Positions 23,313 to 33,982 of a DNA stretch of 64,000 bases are shown here, piece by piece; within the stretch, counting starts at the first letter, position 1, and every line of letters starts with the position of its first letter. The stretch is from an uncultured Pelagibacteraceae bacterium. Its GTDB lineage: Bacteria > Pseudomonadota > Alphaproteobacteria > Pelagibacterales > Pelagibacteraceae. The translations under genes were made by a program, and so were the position numbers. Under the pieces are notes generated by a model. The model ran no database searches. It worked only from the letters and a program-made list of their open reading frames with translations, and was not told where the DNA came from. The DNA lies in NCBI GenBank assembly GCA_902564265.1, contig CACFAI010000001.1, forward strand, positions 62,001 through 126,000. Reading direction: 5' to 3'.

Positions 23313-24704
23313 ATGAACCATAAGATATATTTTGGTGATAAAATTTTCTTTTTTTTTTTATTATTTCTTGGAATTTTTACAATTTTTTATCAGATTAATT
23401 TTGAGGATTTATGGTTAGATGAAGTAAGCTCATTCTGGATTGCTGACCCAAATTTATCTTACCCTGAAACAATAGCTAGACATAATGAAACAGATTACCA
23501 TAATCCAGTTCTATTTAATTTAGTATTAAAATACTTTTTTAAAATTTTTGGATACACACCCGATATAGCAAGATATTTGACATTATTTTTTGGATCTCTC
23601 TCGTTTATTTTCATTGGATTAATTTCGTATCAAGAAAAAAAAAATAATTACTTTCTTTTAACCACTTTTCTCGCTTGCGTTAGTATTTATATAATCAAAT
23701 ATTCTCAAGAATTACGACCATACTCTCTTTTATTATTAACCAGTTCTTTAAACATCTTTTTTTATTTGAGATTGCTCAAAGAAGATAAAAAAATAGTTGA
23801 TATTATTTTGTTTATAATTTTTTCAGTGATTAATTATTCAGTAAATCCATTTTCGCTAATAATTTTTTTTTCACAAATTACATATACGTTTTATCGTTAT
23901 TTGTTATTCAGCAACAAATACAAAAATTTTTCAATCTTTTATTTAATTATTTTGATTATTTATCTATTTTTAAATTATAAATATATTTCCTATCAAATTT
24001 CATTTGATAATTACATGCTTTCTCATGACATTAAAAATGTTTTTGATGGATTTTATTTTCCTAGATTTTTTGGTTCAAAGATTATGGGTTATTTTTATTT
24101 GATTTTGTTAATGTTCTTAATCATTAAAAGTAGTAAAATTTTTTTACTAAGAGAAAATAATTACATGTTTTTTTTAATCTTAATTTTTTTTTCTTATCTT
24201 TTACCTTTAGGTTATGCAATAATTCGGACACCAGTTTTTCATGATAGGTATATAATATTTATTCTAATACCAATTTTTGCTCTTATCACTTTTTTAATTA
24301 GCGAAATACACAATAAAAAATTAAAGATTTTTTTAATATCTTTCCTTACTATTATGACTTTATCTAATCATTATATTGAAATTTTTAAAAGAATAAATAC
24401 AAAACCAGAATTTAAAAAAACTTTAAATTATATTAATGACAGTAATACAAATGTTGTTGTTTTTGATTTTGGTGGTAACTCTTTTCTATTTAGTAACTAT
24501 ATAAAGAATATGAATAATCAGAAATTTTCTAAATTGATTTTTGTAGAAAAAAACGATTTTAAAAATCAAAATACAGATTTTTGGTTTATCTGTTATTCAA
24601 CTGATCCAAATTTTAAATGCGTACCTAAAAATATAAAAAATAATAAATTAATTGACACTAAAAAAAATTTGCATGTAGAGGCAAAGCTGTATCTTGTAGA
24701 CTAA
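23313..24704 (+). CDS. Glycosyltransferase family 39-like integral membrane protein
   Basis: 463 residues with about ten membrane helices. The N-terminal loop DLWLDEVSSFWIA carries the Asp-Glu pair typical of PMT/ArnT-type (GT39/GT83) enzymes that move a sugar from a polyprenyl-phosphate donor, and HNPVLFNLVLKYFFKIFG follows as in that superfamily. The acceptor is unknown; a cell-envelope glycan or protein is likely. Its stop overlaps the convergent rlmB stop by four bases. The gene is extremely AT-rich even for this window. Confidence 0.78.
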   Translation: MNHKIYFGDKIFFFFLLFLGIFTIFYQINFEDLWLDEVSSFWIADPNLSYPETIARHNETDYHNPVLFNLVLKYFFKIFGYTPDIARYLTLFFGSLSFIFIGLISYQEKKNNYFLLTTFLACVSIYIIKYSQELRPYSLLLLTSSLNIFFYLRLLKEDKKIVDIILFIIFSVINYSVNPFSLIIFFSQITYTFYRYLLFSNKYKNFSIFYLIILIIYLFLNYKYISYQISFDNYMLSHDIKNVFDGFYFPRFFGSKIMGYFYLILLMFLIIKSSKIFLLRENNYMFFLILIFFSYLLPLGYAIIRTPVFHDRYIIFILIPIFALITFLISEIHNKKLKIFLISFLTIMTLSNHYIEIFKRINTKPEFKKTLNYINDSNTNVVVFDFGGNSFLFSNYIKNMNNQKFSKLIFVEKNDFKNQNTDFWFICYSTDPNFKCVPKNIKNNKLIDTKKNLHVEAKLYLVD

Positions 24705-25441
24705 TCTCTTTTCAAGCTACTTAAATGATGGAAAATAATTGCAGCAGAGTTAGATATATTTAAACTTTCAATTTTATTATTAATGTTTATCTTTACAAAA
24801 AAATCCACATACTTCTCAGTTTTTTGATTGAGACCAAATCCCTCAGATCCAAAAAGTAGAACATTATTTCCTTTCCAATTTTTTTCTGTAAATACTTCTT
24901 TTGATTTATTATCAAATCCGTAAACCCAAAAATTCTTTTCCCTTAAATATTTCAAAGTTGAATTTATATTTGAAACTTTAAAAATATTCATGTGTTCAAT
25001 AGCACCACTGCTTGCTTTATACATAGTTTTACTTGTTTCTGGAAAAATTCTTTCTTGAACAATTAAACCGTCGATTTTAAAACTTGCTGCGCTTCTTATA
25101 ACTGAACCAATATTTCTTGGATCTGTAACGTTTTGAAGGCAAGCTAAGGTTATATTTTTTTTTAAATTTATTAATTCTTTCAAAGAATTATTTATCAATG
25201 GCTCAACCTCAGCAACATAACCTTGATGAAGTATTTGCTCATTTTTACAATATTTATCCAGTTCTTTTTTAGTCTTAAAAAAAACTTTTACATTTTTAAG
25301 TAAGTTAATATTTTGATTTTCTCTGTTAATACTTTTTTTGCTTTCCTCAGTTAAAAATATTCTTAAGACTTTTCTATTAGGATTTTTGAGGGCTTCTGTT
25401 ACAGGGTGTTTTCCGACTATAAAAAAATTTGAATTTGTCAT
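24701..25441 (-). CDS. rlmB: 23S rRNA 2'-O-methyltransferase, RlmB type
   Basis: 246 residues of the SpoU/TrmH family. The N-terminal substrate-binding part opens FFIVGKHPVTEALKNPNRKV, and the SPOUT methyltransferase domain has its three motifs: NVTDPRNIGSVIRSAASF, LLFGSEGFGLN and LNISNSAAIIFHHL. In E. coli RlmB methylates G2251 in the 23S P-loop. RlmB is preferred over TrmH because of the N-terminal extension and order. Divergent from the tRNA-Tyr/tuf unit, with 131 bases between. Confidence 0.88.
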   Translation of the reverse strand: MTNSNFFIVGKHPVTEALKNPNRKVLRIFLTEESKKSINRENQNINLLKNVKVFFKTKKELDKYCKNEQILHQGYVAEVEPLINNSLKELINLKKNITLACLQNVTDPRNIGSVIRSAASFKIDGLIVQERIFPETSKTMYKASSGAIEHMNIFKVSNINSTLKYLREKNFWVYGFDNKSKEVFTEKNWKGNNVLLFGSEGFGLNQKTEKYVDFFVKININNKIESLNISNSAAIIFHHLSSLKRD

Positions 25442-25492
25442 TTTTTTCCCATTTTTACTTAATTTTTTAGTATTTTCTTATTATTTCACATA

Positions 25493-25520
25493 TTGCAATT
25501 GTTTAATAAAAATATATAAA
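25493..25520 (+). promoter_or_regulatory. Promoter of the tRNA-Tyr/tRNA-Gly/tuf unit
   Basis: TTGCAA (25493-25498) and TATAAA (25515-25520) with a 16-base spacer, upstream of tRNA-Tyr. It is the best promoter-like match in the 131-base gap after rlmB and would start RNA near 25527. Confidence 0.6.
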
Positions 25521-25521
25521 A

Positions 25522-25554
25522 CCCCTGTTGTTTAAAGGTTTTTTGAACAAGGGG
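25522..25554 (+). promoter_or_regulatory. Leader hairpin before tRNA-Tyr
   Basis: CCCCT pairs with AGGGG and, past a two-base bulge, TGTTTAAA pairs with TTTGAACA, giving about 13 base pairs around a short loop. It lies between the promoter and the tRNA 5' end, overlapping the predicted start site. A processing signal or a structured start region are both possible. Confidence 0.5.
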
Positions 25555-25572
25555 ACGCTTTCCCCTATTTTA

Positions 25573-25658
<86 letters not shown>

Positions 25659-25699
25659 CTCAAAAAAATTTTTAGCAATTGGAGTGTTAACTTGGTTTT

Positions 25700-25773
25700 G
25701 CGGGTGTAGTTCAATGGTAGAACGCTAGCCTTCCAAGCTGGATGTAAGGGTTCGATTCCCTTTACCCGCTCCA
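25700..25773 (+). tRNA. tRNA-Gly (UCC)
   Basis: 74 bases, acceptor GCGGGTG/TACCCGC (one G-U pair), encoded CCA at 25771-25773, anticodon TCC in the loop CTTCCAA, and T-loop GTTCGATTC. It sits 37 bases before tuf, so the tRNAs and tuf are probably one transcript cut by tRNA-processing enzymes. Confidence 0.98.
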
Positions 25774-25810
25774 AATTAAATTAAAACAAAAAGTAAAGTA
25801 AGGATAAAGA

Positions 25811-27001
25811 ATGTCGAAAGAAAAATTTAATAGAAGTAAACCACATTGTAATATTGGTACAATTGGACACGTAGACCATGGTAAAACAACTTTAACCGCG
25901 GCTATAACAAAAGTATTATCTGAAAAAGGTGGTGCTCAATTCACAGCTTATGATCAGATTGATAAAGCCCCTGAAGAAAAGGAGAGAGGTATTACGATTT
26001 CAACTGCTCACGTTGAATACGAAACTGATAAAAGACACTACGCACACGTAGACTGTCCGGGTCATGCTGACTATGTAAAAAATATGATTACTGGTGCAGC
26101 GCAAATGGACGGAGCAATTTTAGTTGTAAATGCTGCTGATGGACCGATGCCACAAACAAAAGAACACATACTTTTAGCAAGACAAGTTGGTGTTCCAGCA
26201 ATTGTAGTTTTCTTAAATAAAGTCGATCAAGTTGATGATAAAGAAATGATAGACTTAGTTGAGGAGGAGATTAAAGAATTATTAACATCTTATAAGTTTC
26301 CTGGAGACAAGACTCCAATAATTAAAGGATCTGCTCTAGCAGCTGTAGAAGGTAAAGATGATGCAATAGGTAAGAATGCAATTATGGAACTTATGAAAGC
26401 TGTAGATGATTTTATTCCTCAACCTGATAGACCAAAAGATAAACCTTTTTTAATGCCTGTTGAAGACGTTTTCTCAATTTCTGGTAGAGGTACAGTTGTT
26501 ACAGGTAGAGTGGAACAGGGTGTTGTTAAAACTGGAGAAGAAATTGAAATAGTAGGTATCAGGGACACTAAAAAATCAGTTTGTACTGGAGTAGAAATGT
26601 TCAGAAAAATTTTAGATACTGGAGAAGCTGGAGACAACATCGGTGCATTATTAAGAGGTGTTGAAAGAACTGATGTGGAAAGAGGTCAGGTGCTATGTAA
26701 ACCAGGATCAGTAACTCCACACACAAAATTTGAAGCTCAGGCGTATGTTTTGAAAAAAGAAGAGGGTGGAAGACATACTCCTTTCTTTACAAAATATAGA
26801 CCGCAGTTTTATTTTAGAACTACAGACGTTACCGGAGAGGTAGAATTACCGTCAGGAACTGAAATGGTGATGCCAGGTGATGATGCCAAGTTTACAGTTA
26901 AATTAATTACACCAATTGCTATGAGTGAAAAACTAAATTTTGCAATTAGAGAAGGTGGAAGAACTGTAGGTGCAGGAGTAGTTACGAAAATTATAGAGTA
27001 A
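25811..27001 (+). CDS. tuf: Elongation factor Tu
   Basis: 396 residues, full length. It delivers aminoacyl-tRNA to the ribosome in a GTP-dependent way. Motifs: P-loop GHVDHGKT (19-26), effector region [23 protein letters not shown] and NKVD; domains 2 and 3 follow, ending [14 protein letters not shown]. An AAGGA ribosome-binding site lies at 25800-25804. It is the only tuf in the window; the usual second site between fusA and rpsJ is empty. Codon use is less AT-biased than in the accessory region, as expected for a highly expressed gene. Confidence 0.99.
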   Translation: MSKEKFNRSKPHCNIGTIGHVDHGKTTLTAAITKVLSEKGGAQFTAYDQIDKAPEEKERGITISTAHVEYETDKRHYAHVDCPGHADYVKNMITGAAQMDGAILVVNAADGPMPQTKEHILLARQVGVPAIVVFLNKVDQVDDKEMIDLVEEEIKELLTSYKFPGDKTPIIKGSALAAVEGKDDAIGKNAIMELMKAVDDFIPQPDRPKDKPFLMPVEDVFSISGRGTVVTGRVEQGVVKTGEEIEIVGIRDTKKSVCTGVEMFRKILDTGEAGDNIGALLRGVERTDVERGQVLCKPGSVTPHTKFEAQAYVLKKEEGGRHTPFFTKYRPQFYFRTTDVTGEVELPSGTEMVMPGDDAKFTVKLITPIAMSEKLNFAIREGGRTVGAGVVTKIIE

Positions 27002-27009
27002 ACTCCCTT

Positions 27010-27085
27010 AGGAGTGTAGCTCAATTGGTAGAGCGCCGGTCTCCAAAACCGGAGGTTGGGGGTTCGATTCCCTCCGCTCCTGCCA
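27010..27085 (+). tRNA. tRNA-Trp (CCA)
   Basis: 76 bases, acceptor AGGAGTG/CGCTCCT, discriminator G and encoded CCA (27083-27085). The anticodon stem CCGGT/ACCGG encloses CTCCAAA with anticodon CCA. It lies eight bases after the tuf stop and 19 bases before secE, so it separates the tuf and secE messages after processing. Confidence 0.98.
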
Positions 27086-27104
27086 AAATTAGGAGAATGA
27101 TATA

Positions 27105-27296
27105 ATGAAAAACCCATTAAAGTTTTTTCAAGAAGTAAAACAAGAGGCTTTCAAAGTTACATGGCCAACTGGAAAAGAAACTATCCAAGGAACTATAATG
27201 GTTGCGATAATGGCAATAATTGCTTCATTATTTTTTTTGTTAATTGATCAATTTTATAAATTTTTTTTAGATATTATATTAAACATAGGGATTTAA
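27105..27296 (+). CDS. secE: Protein translocase subunit SecE
   Basis: 63 residues, the single-helix bacterial form. It stabilises SecY in the inner-membrane translocon. The conserved amphipathic part VKQEAFKVTWPTGKETIQGT precedes one membrane helix (VAIMAIIASLFFLLIDQFYKF). AGGAG at 27091-27095 is a clear ribosome-binding site, rare in this window. Its stop overlaps nusG by one base; secE-nusG is the usual bacterial pair. Confidence 0.95.
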   Translation: MKNPLKFFQEVKQEAFKVTWPTGKETIQGTIMVAIMAIIASLFFLLIDQFYKFFLDIILNIGI

Positions 27297-27826
27297 TGAA
27301 AAACTGGTACATTATTCAATCTCATTCAAGCTTCGAAAATAAGGTAGCTCAATTAATTAAAGAGGAAGCTGATAAGGCTAAAATAGCCGATAAATTTGAG
27401 GAAATTGTAGTTCCAACTCATGACGTAACTGAAGTAAAAAGAGGAAAAAGAGTTCAAAGAAAAAAGAAGTATTTTCCTGGATATGTGTTAATTAAAAGCG
27501 AAATGGATAATAGTATTTATCATATGATTAAAGGAATAAAAAAAGTAAGTGGATTTCTAGGGAGTAAGGGCGTACCTGTTCCAGTATCTGACAAGGAAAT
27601 AGAAAAAATTTTAGGTCAAATAAAAGATGGAGTTGCGCAATCGAAATCAACAATAGATTATTCTGTGGGAGAAAAAGTTCAAGTAGTAGACGGTCCTTTT
27701 GCATCTTTTTCTGGAATGATCGAAGATATTGATGAAGAGAAATCAAGAGTAAAAGTTTCAGTATCTATTTTTGGAAGACCAACACCGGTAGATTTAGAAT
27801 TTAATCAGATTGAAAAGGTAAGCTAA
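27296..27826 (+). CDS. nusG: Transcription antitermination protein NusG
   Basis: 176 residues: an N-terminal NGN domain ([14 protein letters not shown] at the start, [14 protein letters not shown] in the RNA-polymerase-binding part) and a C-terminal KOW domain ([23 protein letters not shown], about 123-145). It links RNA polymerase to the ribosome and Rho. Start and stop both overlap neighbours by one base (secE, rplK), suggesting coupled translation. Confidence 0.98.
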   Translation: MKNWYIIQSHSSFENKVAQLIKEEADKAKIADKFEEIVVPTHDVTEVKRGKRVQRKKKYFPGYVLIKSEMDNSIYHMIKGIKKVSGFLGSKGVPVPVSDKEIEKILGQIKDGVAQSKSTIDYSVGEKVQVVDGPFASFSGMIEDIDEEKSRVKVSVSIFGRPTPVDLEFNQIEKVS

Positions 27827-28254
27827 TGGCAAAAAAAGAAATAAGTGGATATGTAAAACTACAAATAAATGGTGGCCAAGCTAATCCTGCTCCACCTGTT
27901 GGGCCAGCTTTAGGTCAAAGAGGTATTAACATAATGGAATTTTGTAAAGCATTTAATGAAAAAACAAAAAACTTTATGGGCAAACCGGTCCCTGTTGTAA
28001 TTACTGTTTATAAAGACAAAAAATTTGATTTTATAATAAAGTCACCTCCAGCATCACACTTCATTAAAGAAGCAGCAAAATTAAAAAGTGGTTCACAAGA
28101 ACCTGGAAGAAATATCGTTGCATCAATTACAAAAAAACAGGCTGAAGAAATAGCTAAAAAGAAGATGGTTGATCTAAACGCTCATGATTTAGAAGAAGCT
28201 GTTAAAATAATAGCAGGTTCTGCTAGATCTATGGGTATTGAGGTAAAAGATTAA
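27826..28254 (+). CDS. rplK: 50S ribosomal protein L11
   Basis: 142 residues, full length. It binds the GTPase-associated region of 23S rRNA. The N-terminal [29 protein letters not shown] is the near-invariant proline-rich hinge, and the C-terminal RNA-binding domain ends with [13 protein letters not shown]. It overlaps nusG and rplA by one base each. Confidence 0.99.
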   Translation: MAKKEISGYVKLQINGGQANPAPPVGPALGQRGINIMEFCKAFNEKTKNFMGKPVPVVITVYKDKKFDFIIKSPPASHFIKEAAKLKSGSQEPGRNIVASITKKQAEEIAKKKMVDLNAHDLEEAVKIIAGSARSMGIEVKD

Positions 28255-28943
28255 TGAGTTCAAAAAGATTTAAAAAGCTTCCAAAAAATACGAATACTTT
28301 AAAGGCTGAGCCTATAAATAATTTGCTATCTAAAGTTAAGGAAAATTGTAATACAAAGTTTGATGAGTCTCTAGATATAAATATTTTAATTAACAATAAA
28401 CAAAAGAAAAATGAAATAAACTTAAGATCTATGGTTAATCTTCCAAGTGGAACAGGTAAAAAAGTAAAAGTTGCTGTTGTTTGTGAAGAAAGTAAGTTAA
28501 AAGAAGCTAAAGACTCAGGAGCAGATTTAGTTGGAGGTGATGATTTAATTGAAAAAATCAAAAATGGAGAGATGAATTTCGAAAAATTAATTTGCTCATC
28601 ATCTATGATGATAAAATTATCTAAACTAGGAAAAGTTCTAGGACCTAAAGGATTAATGCCAAATCCAAAACTAGGAACTGTTACAGACAAAATTGGTGAA
28701 GCAGTTAAGAACGCAAAAGCAGGTCAAGTTGAATTAAAAAATGATAAAGACGGCAATATTGGTTTAAGTATAGGAAAAAAATCTTTTTCTGATGATAAAC
28801 TTATCAAAAATTTCAATGCAGTAATCAGTTCACTTGAGAAAGAAAAGTCAAACCTTATAGTTAAAGGAGATTTAATCAAATCTACTTATATTACATCTAC
28901 AATGGGTGTTTCATACAAGATAAAATTAGAAAAGAGTTTTTAA
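28254..28943 (+). CDS. rplA: 50S ribosomal protein L1
   Basis: 229 residues, the normal length. It forms the mobile L1 stalk near the E site. Conserved features are GTGKKVKVAV, the LGKVLGPKGLMPNPKLGTVT stretch and the final STMGVSYKI. In other bacteria L1 represses the rplKA message; no separate L1-like target is obvious here because rplK is fused to nusG by one-base overlaps. The rplJ start codon follows two bases after its stop. Confidence 0.99.
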   Translation: MSSKRFKKLPKNTNTLKAEPINNLLSKVKENCNTKFDESLDINILINNKQKKNEINLRSMVNLPSGTGKKVKVAVVCEESKLKEAKDSGADLVGGDDLIEKIKNGEMNFEKLICSSSMMIKLSKLGKVLGPKGLMPNPKLGTVTDKIGEAVKNAKAGQVELKNDKDGNIGLSIGKKSFSDDKLIKNFNAVISSLEKEKSNLIVKGDLIKSTYITSTMGVSYKIKLEKSF

Positions 28944-28945
28944 TT

Positions 28946-29455
28946 ATGATGAGCAAAGAAAAAAAACAGGTTTATATTAGCGAAATGTCTTCGCAGCTAG
29001 ACAAAGCTGAAGCTGTTATTGTTGCTCATTATCAAGGTTTAACAGTTAAACAACTTGATGAATTAAGAAAAAAAATGCGTGAACATGGAATACAATTTAA
29101 AATTACAAAAAATAGAATTACAAAATTAGCACTGGAAAAGACGAGCAGAAAAGATTTATCAAATTTATTCTCTGGGCCTACAGCTGTTGCAATGTCAGAT
29201 GACGCAATAACTTCAGCAAAAATTCTAACTAATTTTTCAAAAGAGAATCAAAATCTAAAAATTCTTGGTGGTATAATGGGTAAAGACCTATTAGATGTTG
29301 CGGGTGTTAAAAATATTGCAACTTTGCCGACCTTAGATGAGGCTAGAGCAAAAATCGTTGGTATTTTAAGCTCTCCAGCACAAAAAATCGCAAGTATTTT
29401 GCTTGCACCCGGCTCAAAAATCGCTATTTTAGCGCTCGAAAAATCAAAAAAATAA
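28946..29455 (+). CDS. rplJ: 50S ribosomal protein L10
   Basis: 169 residues. It forms the base of the L7/L12 stalk. The N-terminal AEAVIVAHYQGLTVKQLDELRKKMREHG and ITKNRITKLAL segments match the rRNA-binding domain, and the C-terminal helix that binds L7/L12 dimers is present (about 135-169). Two consecutive ATGs (28946, 28949) are both possible starts. rplL follows 17 bases later, the usual pairing for autoregulation by L10-L7/L12. Confidence 0.98.
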   Translation: MMSKEKKQVYISEMSSQLDKAEAVIVAHYQGLTVKQLDELRKKMREHGIQFKITKNRITKLALEKTSRKDLSNLFSGPTAVAMSDDAITSAKILTNFSKENQNLKILGGIMGKDLLDVAGVKNIATLPTLDEARAKIVGILSSPAQKIASILLAPGSKIAILALEKSKK

Positions 29456-29472
29456 CTTAGGACATATTTGTT

Positions 29473-29847
29473 ATGGCGGACTTAAATAAAATCATAGACG
29501 AACTATCTAAACTGACTGTTGTAGAGGCAGCAGAACTATCAAAGCAACTTGAGGAAAAATGGGGTGTTACAGCAGCAGCAGCAGTAGCAGCACCAGCAGC
29601 AGGAGCAGCAGCTGGAGGAGCACCTGCAGAAGAGAAAAATGAATTTACGGTTGTATTAGCTTCAGCAGGGGATAAAAAAATTAACGTTATTAAAGAAGTT
29701 AGAGCAGTTACAGCACTTGGTTTAAAAGAAGCTAAAGACTTAGTTGAGGGTGCACCAAAAGAAATAAAATCTGGTGTAAGCAAAAAAGATGCCGAAGAGA
29801 TGAAGAAAAAACTTGAGGCAGCTGGCGCTAAAGTAGAGCTTAAATAA
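29473..29847 (+). CDS. rplL: 50S ribosomal protein L7/L12
   Basis: 124 residues: N-terminal dimerisation domain ([26 protein letters not shown]), a flexible hinge very rich in alanine and glycine (about residues 33-54), and the factor-binding C-terminal domain ([24 protein letters not shown]). The hinge DNA is a run of GCA-type codons (about 29572-29628), a local GC-rich patch. It is present in several copies per ribosome, but one gene suffices. Confidence 0.99.
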   Translation: MADLNKIIDELSKLTVVEAAELSKQLEEKWGVTAAAAVAAPAAGAAAGGAPAEEKNEFTVVLASAGDKKINVIKEVRAVTALGLKEAKDLVEGAPKEIKSGVSKKDAEEMKKKLEAAGAKVELK

Positions 29848-29866
29848 AGAATTAAAAAATTATAGG

Positions 29867-29888
29867 CTGTTTTAGTTTTTTAAAGCAG
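29867..29888 (+). promoter_or_regulatory. Hairpin between rplL and rpoB
   Basis: CTGTTTTA (29867-29874) pairs with TAAAGCAG (29881-29888), one G-U pair, six-base loop, ten bases before the rpoB ATG. No T-run follows, so it is not a simple terminator. Its place matches the rplL-rpoB attenuator/RNase III region known from enterobacteria; function here is inferred. Confidence 0.5.
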
Positions 29889-29897
29889 TTGGAATAA

Positions 29898-32800
29898 ATG
29901 CAATTATCTTTTACTAAAAAAAAAAATATTAGAAAAAATTTTGGGAAATTAAAAGAAAGTTTATCAATACCTAATCTAATCGAAGTCCAAAAAAATTCTT
30001 ATAAAGAGTTAACAGAATTTAAAGAAGATGTAGCTCCACAATTCATAAAAGGCTTTGATCGAGTATTCAAAGGTATTTTTCCAATAGAGGATCTTAATGA
30101 TAAGGCGACACTAGAATACATAAGTTATAAACTAGAGAAACCAAAATTTGATGTTGAGGAGTGCATACAGAGAGGACTCACTTATTCATCAGCATTAAAA
30201 TGTAATCTACGTTTAGTTGTTTATGAAATAAATCAAGAAAATAACACTAAAGATATTTTATCTGCAAAAGAACAAGAAGTTTACATGGGTGAAGTTCCTA
30301 TGATGACAAATAGTGGTACCTTTATTACTAATGGAGTGCAGAGAGTTGTAGTTAATCAAATGCACAGAAGTCCGGGGGTATTTTTTGACCACGATAAAGG
30401 TAAATCACATGCTAGTGGAAAATTATTATTCAATTGCAGGGTTATACCTAATAGAGGGTCATGGCTTGATTTTGAATTTGACGTAAAAGATTTATTATAC
30501 TTTAGAGTTGATCGTAAAAAAAAAATACTTGTTTCAACATTGCTACTAGCTCTTGGTTTTAATAAAAGTGATATAGTTAAAGAATTTTACGAAAAAGAAA
30601 TTTATACCTATGACGAAAAAGAAAAAAAATGGAAAACGAAGTTTAATCCTGAAAATTATAAGTCTAAGAATTTTACTGAGGAGATAATTGACGCCAAAAA
30701 TAAAAAAATTATTATTAAAAAAGGTGAAAAGGTTAACTTTTTAAAAGCAAAGAAATTAGCTTCTGATGGTCTTAAAGAAATTTATGTTTCTAATAATTAT
30801 CTTTTAGGTAAATACTTAATTAAAGATGTTAAAATTGGTGAGGACGAATTTAAGGTAGGTTCAGAACTTAATGAAACAATAATAGAAAAATTTATAGAAG
30901 CCAAAATATTTTCTCTAGAACTTGCATATACCAATACTATTAATAAAGGTCCGTACCTTTTACTAACATTATTTAATGATAAGAATAATTCAAAAAATGA
31001 TGCAATTAATGAAATTTATAAAGTTTTAAGACCTGGAGAACCACCAACAATAGAAATAGCAACACAAATATTTAACAATCTTTTTTTTAGCTCAGATAGA
31101 TACGACCTTTCAGATGTCGGAAGAGTAAAACTTAATTCCAGACTGAGTTTAGATTGTTCAGACAAAATTACGATTTTAAGAACTGATGATGTGTTGGCAA
31201 TTATAAAAAAAATGCTTGATTTAAGAGATGGTAAAGATGAAGTTGATGATATTGACCATTTAGGAAATAGAAGAGTAAGATCTGTTGGTGAATTAGTTGA
31301 GAACCAAGCAAGAATTGGCGTTTACAGAATGGAAAGAGCAATTAAGGAAAAGATGACTACACTTGATATAGAGTCAGCAATGCCTCAAGACTTAATTAAT
31401 GCAAAACCATTGACAATTTCTTTAAAAGATTTTTTTGCAACATCACAATTATCTCAATTTATGGATCAAACAAATCCTTTATCTGAGATTACTCACAAAA
31501 GAAGAGTCTCAGCCCTAGGGCCTGGTGGTTTGACAAGAGAAAGAGCTGGTTTTGAAGTAAGAGATGTTCATCCAACTCATTACGGAAGGATTTGTCCAAT
31601 CGAAACACCTGAGGGACCAAATATTGGATTGATCAATAGTTTATCAACATACTCGAAGATTAATAAATATGGTTTTATAGAGTCTCCCTATAGAAAAGTA
31701 GTTAATGGAGTTGTTCAGGAAAAAATAGAATATTTATCAGCAATGGAAGAAACAAAATTCACTATTGCACAAGCCAATTCAAAAGTTGATAAAAATGGAA
31801 AATTTACCGAGGATTTAGTATCAAGTAGGCAAAATTTAAATTTTATTTTATCTAAACCTGAAAATATTGATTATATAGACGTATCTCCAAAACAACTTGT
31901 GTCAGTAGCCGCTTCCCTTATACCATTCTTGGAAAATGATGATGCTAACAGAGCTCTTATGGGATCTAACATGATGAGACAAGCTGTACCTCTTTTAAAA
32001 CCGGAGTCACCTTTAGTTGGCACAGGTATAGAAAGTGATGTAGCATTAGACTCAGGTGTAACAATTGTCGCTAAAAGAGACGGTGTAGTTGATAAAATTG
32101 ATGGAAAAAGAATTGTAATTAAAGCAACAAGTGAGACTGATTTTTCTAAATCAGGTGTTGATATTTATAATTTACAAAAATTTAAAAGATCAAATCAAAA
32201 TACTTGTATAAATCAGAAACCTTTAGTTAGAGTAGGTGATAAAGTTAAACGTGGCGATATAATTGCCGACGGTCCTTCAACAAAAATCGGTGAATTAGCA
32301 CTTGGAAAAAATGTTACAGTAGCATTTATGCCTTGGCAAGGATACAATTTCGAGGACTCAATATTGATTTCAGAGAGGTGCGTGACAGACGATGTGTTTA
32401 CCTCAGTTCATATCGAAGAATATGAAGTAATGGCAAGGGACACAAAACTTGGTGAAGAGGATATAACTAGAGATATACCAAATGTAAACGAGGAAGCGTT
32501 AAAAAATTTAGATGAGTCTGGAATTGTTTATATTGGCGCAGAAGTCAAACCAGGGGATATATTGGTCGGTAAAGTTACTCCAAAGGGCGACACAGCATCT
32601 GGACCTGAAGAAAAATTATTAAGATCTATTTTTGGTGAAAAAGCTATTGATGTTACAGACACTTCGTTAAAAATGCCAAGTGGTAGTGGAGGTATAATAG
32701 TTGATGTGAGAGTTTTTAACCGTCATGGTATAGAAAAGGATGAGAGATCAATTACAATTGAAAGAGCTGAAATAGACTTAGTTCAACAAGACAAGTTAGT

Positions 32801-33980
32801 AGAGGAAGAAATTCTAGAAAGAAGCATAAAACAAAGAGCAGCTCAAATCTTATCAGGAATACAAATTTCAAAAAAAATTAAAAACCTTAATCAAGGAGAT
32901 AAAATTGATCAAAATAATATAAATGAAATACCTATCTCTGAAATTTTTAAAATAGATATTAAAGACTCTAATAAAAATGAAATATTAGAAAAACTAAGAG
33001 AGCAATATCAGAATGCAATCCAGGATATTAAAGAAAGATTTGAGGATAAGGTTCTTAAGATAAGACAAGGTGACGATTTGTTACCAAGTGTTATGAAAAT
33101 GGTAAAAGTTTTTGTGGCAATAAAAAGAAGATTAAGACCAGGAGATAAAATGTCAGGAAGGCATGGCAATAAAGGAGTAGTTAGTAAAATTGTACCTGTA
33201 GAAGATATGCCTTACAGAGAGAATGGAAAACCTGTTGACATTGTTTTAAATCCTTTGGGTGTACCAAGTAGAATGAATGTAGGTCAGATTTTAGAAACAC
33301 ATTTAGGTTGGGCTTGCACAGAACTAGGAGATAAATTGAAAAATCTGATAAATGAAAACCAAAAAAAATTAGAAATGTCACAAAAAATAAAAGATTTTTT
33401 AAAATCTGTTTATGGAAAAGAAATATTGGAAAATTCAATTGAAAAATTATCCAAGAATGAATTTTCAGACTTATGTGAAAATCTAATGAGCGGTGTTCCA
33501 ATTTCAACACCTGTTTTCGATGGAGCTAAAGAAAAAGATGTAACAGAGATGCTTGATTTGGCCAAACTACCTATGACTGGCCAAACTTCTTTGTGGGATG
33601 GAAGAACAGGTGAAAAATTTGATAGAGATGTAACAGTTGGTACTATATATATGTTAAAATTACATCATCTTGTTGAAGATAAAATTCATGCAAGATCTAC
33701 AGGTCCTTATAGTTTAGTAACACAACAACCGCTAGGAGGAAAAGCTCAACTTGGTGGTCAAAGGTTTGGAGAAATGGAAGTTTGGGCTTTAGAAGCATAT
33801 GGTGCTTCTTACACTCTTCAAGAAATACTTACAGTTAAATCTGATGATGTAGCTGGTAGAGTCAAAGTTTATGAAACAATAGTTAAAGGAGAGGAAAATT
33901 TTGAATCAGGAATACCTGAGTCTTTTAACGTATTAGTTAAAGAGATAAAATCTTTGGCATTAAATGTTGAGCTAAATTAA
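29898..33980 (+). CDS. rpoB: RNA polymerase beta subunit
   Basis: 1360 residues, full length for alphaproteobacteria. Conserved blocks are [22 protein letters not shown], the rifampicin-region [21 protein letters not shown] (about 517-537) with the usual Gln, Asp, His and Ser contacts of sensitive enzymes, [34 protein letters not shown], and the C-terminal [24 protein letters not shown]. It is preceded by a 50-base gap with a hairpin and followed by rpoC after two bases. It is not fused to rpoC. Confidence 0.99.
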   Translation: MQLSFTKKKNIRKNFGKLKESLSIPNLIEVQKNSYKELTEFKEDVAPQFIKGFDRVFKGIFPIEDLNDKATLEYISYKLEKPKFDVEECIQRGLTYSSALKCNLRLVVYEINQENNTKDILSAKEQEVYMGEVPMMTNSGTFITNGVQRVVVNQMHRSPGVFFDHDKGKSHASGKLLFNCRVIPNRGSWLDFEFDVKDLLYFRVDRKKKILVSTLLLALGFNKSDIVKEFYEKEIYTYDEKEKKWKTKFNPENYKSKNFTEEIIDAKNKKIIIKKGEKVNFLKAKKLASDGLKEIYVSNNYLLGKYLIKDVKIGEDEFKVGSELNETIIEKFIEAKIFSLELAYTNTINKGPYLLLTLFNDKNNSKNDAINEIYKVLRPGEPPTIEIATQIFNNLFFSSDRYDLSDVGRVKLNSRLSLDCSDKITILRTDDVLAIIKKMLDLRDGKDEVDDIDHLGNRRVRSVGELVENQARIGVYRMERAIKEKMTTLDIESAMPQDLINAKPLTISLKDFFATSQLSQFMDQTNPLSEITHKRRVSALGPGGLTRERAGFEVRDVHPTHYGRICPIETPEGPNIGLINSLSTYSKINKYGFIESPYRKVVNGVVQEKIEYLSAMEETKFTIAQANSKVDKNGKFTEDLVSSRQNLNFILSKPENIDYIDVSPKQLVSVAASLIPFLENDDANRALMGSNMMRQAVPLLKPESPLVGTGIESDVALDSGVTIVAKRDGVVDKIDGKRIVIKATSETDFSKSGVDIYNLQKFKRSNQNTCINQKPLVRVGDKVKRGDIIADGPSTKIGELALGKNVTVAFMPWQGYNFEDSILISERCVTDDVFTSVHIEEYEVMARDTKLGEEDITRDIPNVNEEALKNLDESGIVYIGAEVKPGDILVGKVTPKGDTASGPEEKLLRSIFGEKAIDVTDTSLKMPSGSGGIIVDVRVFNRHGIEKDERSITIERAEIDLVQQDKLVEEEILERSIKQRAAQILSGIQISKKIKNLNQGDKIDQNNINEIPISEIFKIDIKDSNKNEILEKLREQYQNAIQDIKERFEDKVLKIRQGDDLLPSVMKMVKVFVAIKRRLRPGDKMSGRHGNKGVVSKIVPVEDMPYRENGKPVDIVLNPLGVPSRMNVGQILETHLGWACTELGDKLKNLINENQKKLEMSQKIKDFLKSVYGKEILENSIEKLSKNEFSDLCENLMSGVPISTPVFDGAKEKDVTEMLDLAKLPMTGQTSLWDGRTGEKFDRDVTVGTIYMLKLHHLVEDKIHARSTGPYSLVTQQPLGGKAQLGGQRFGEMEVWALEAYGASYTLQEILTVKSDDVAGRVKVYETIVKGEENFESGIPESFNVLVKEIKSLALNVELN

Positions 33981-33982
33981 TT

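Noticed and set aside
26809-27117. Minus-strand frame over tRNA-Trp and the end of tuf
   Set aside because: Antisense of tuf and a tRNA; no independent support.
29457-29783. Minus-strand alanine-rich frame over rplL
   Set aside because: Shadow of the GCA-rich hinge of rplL.
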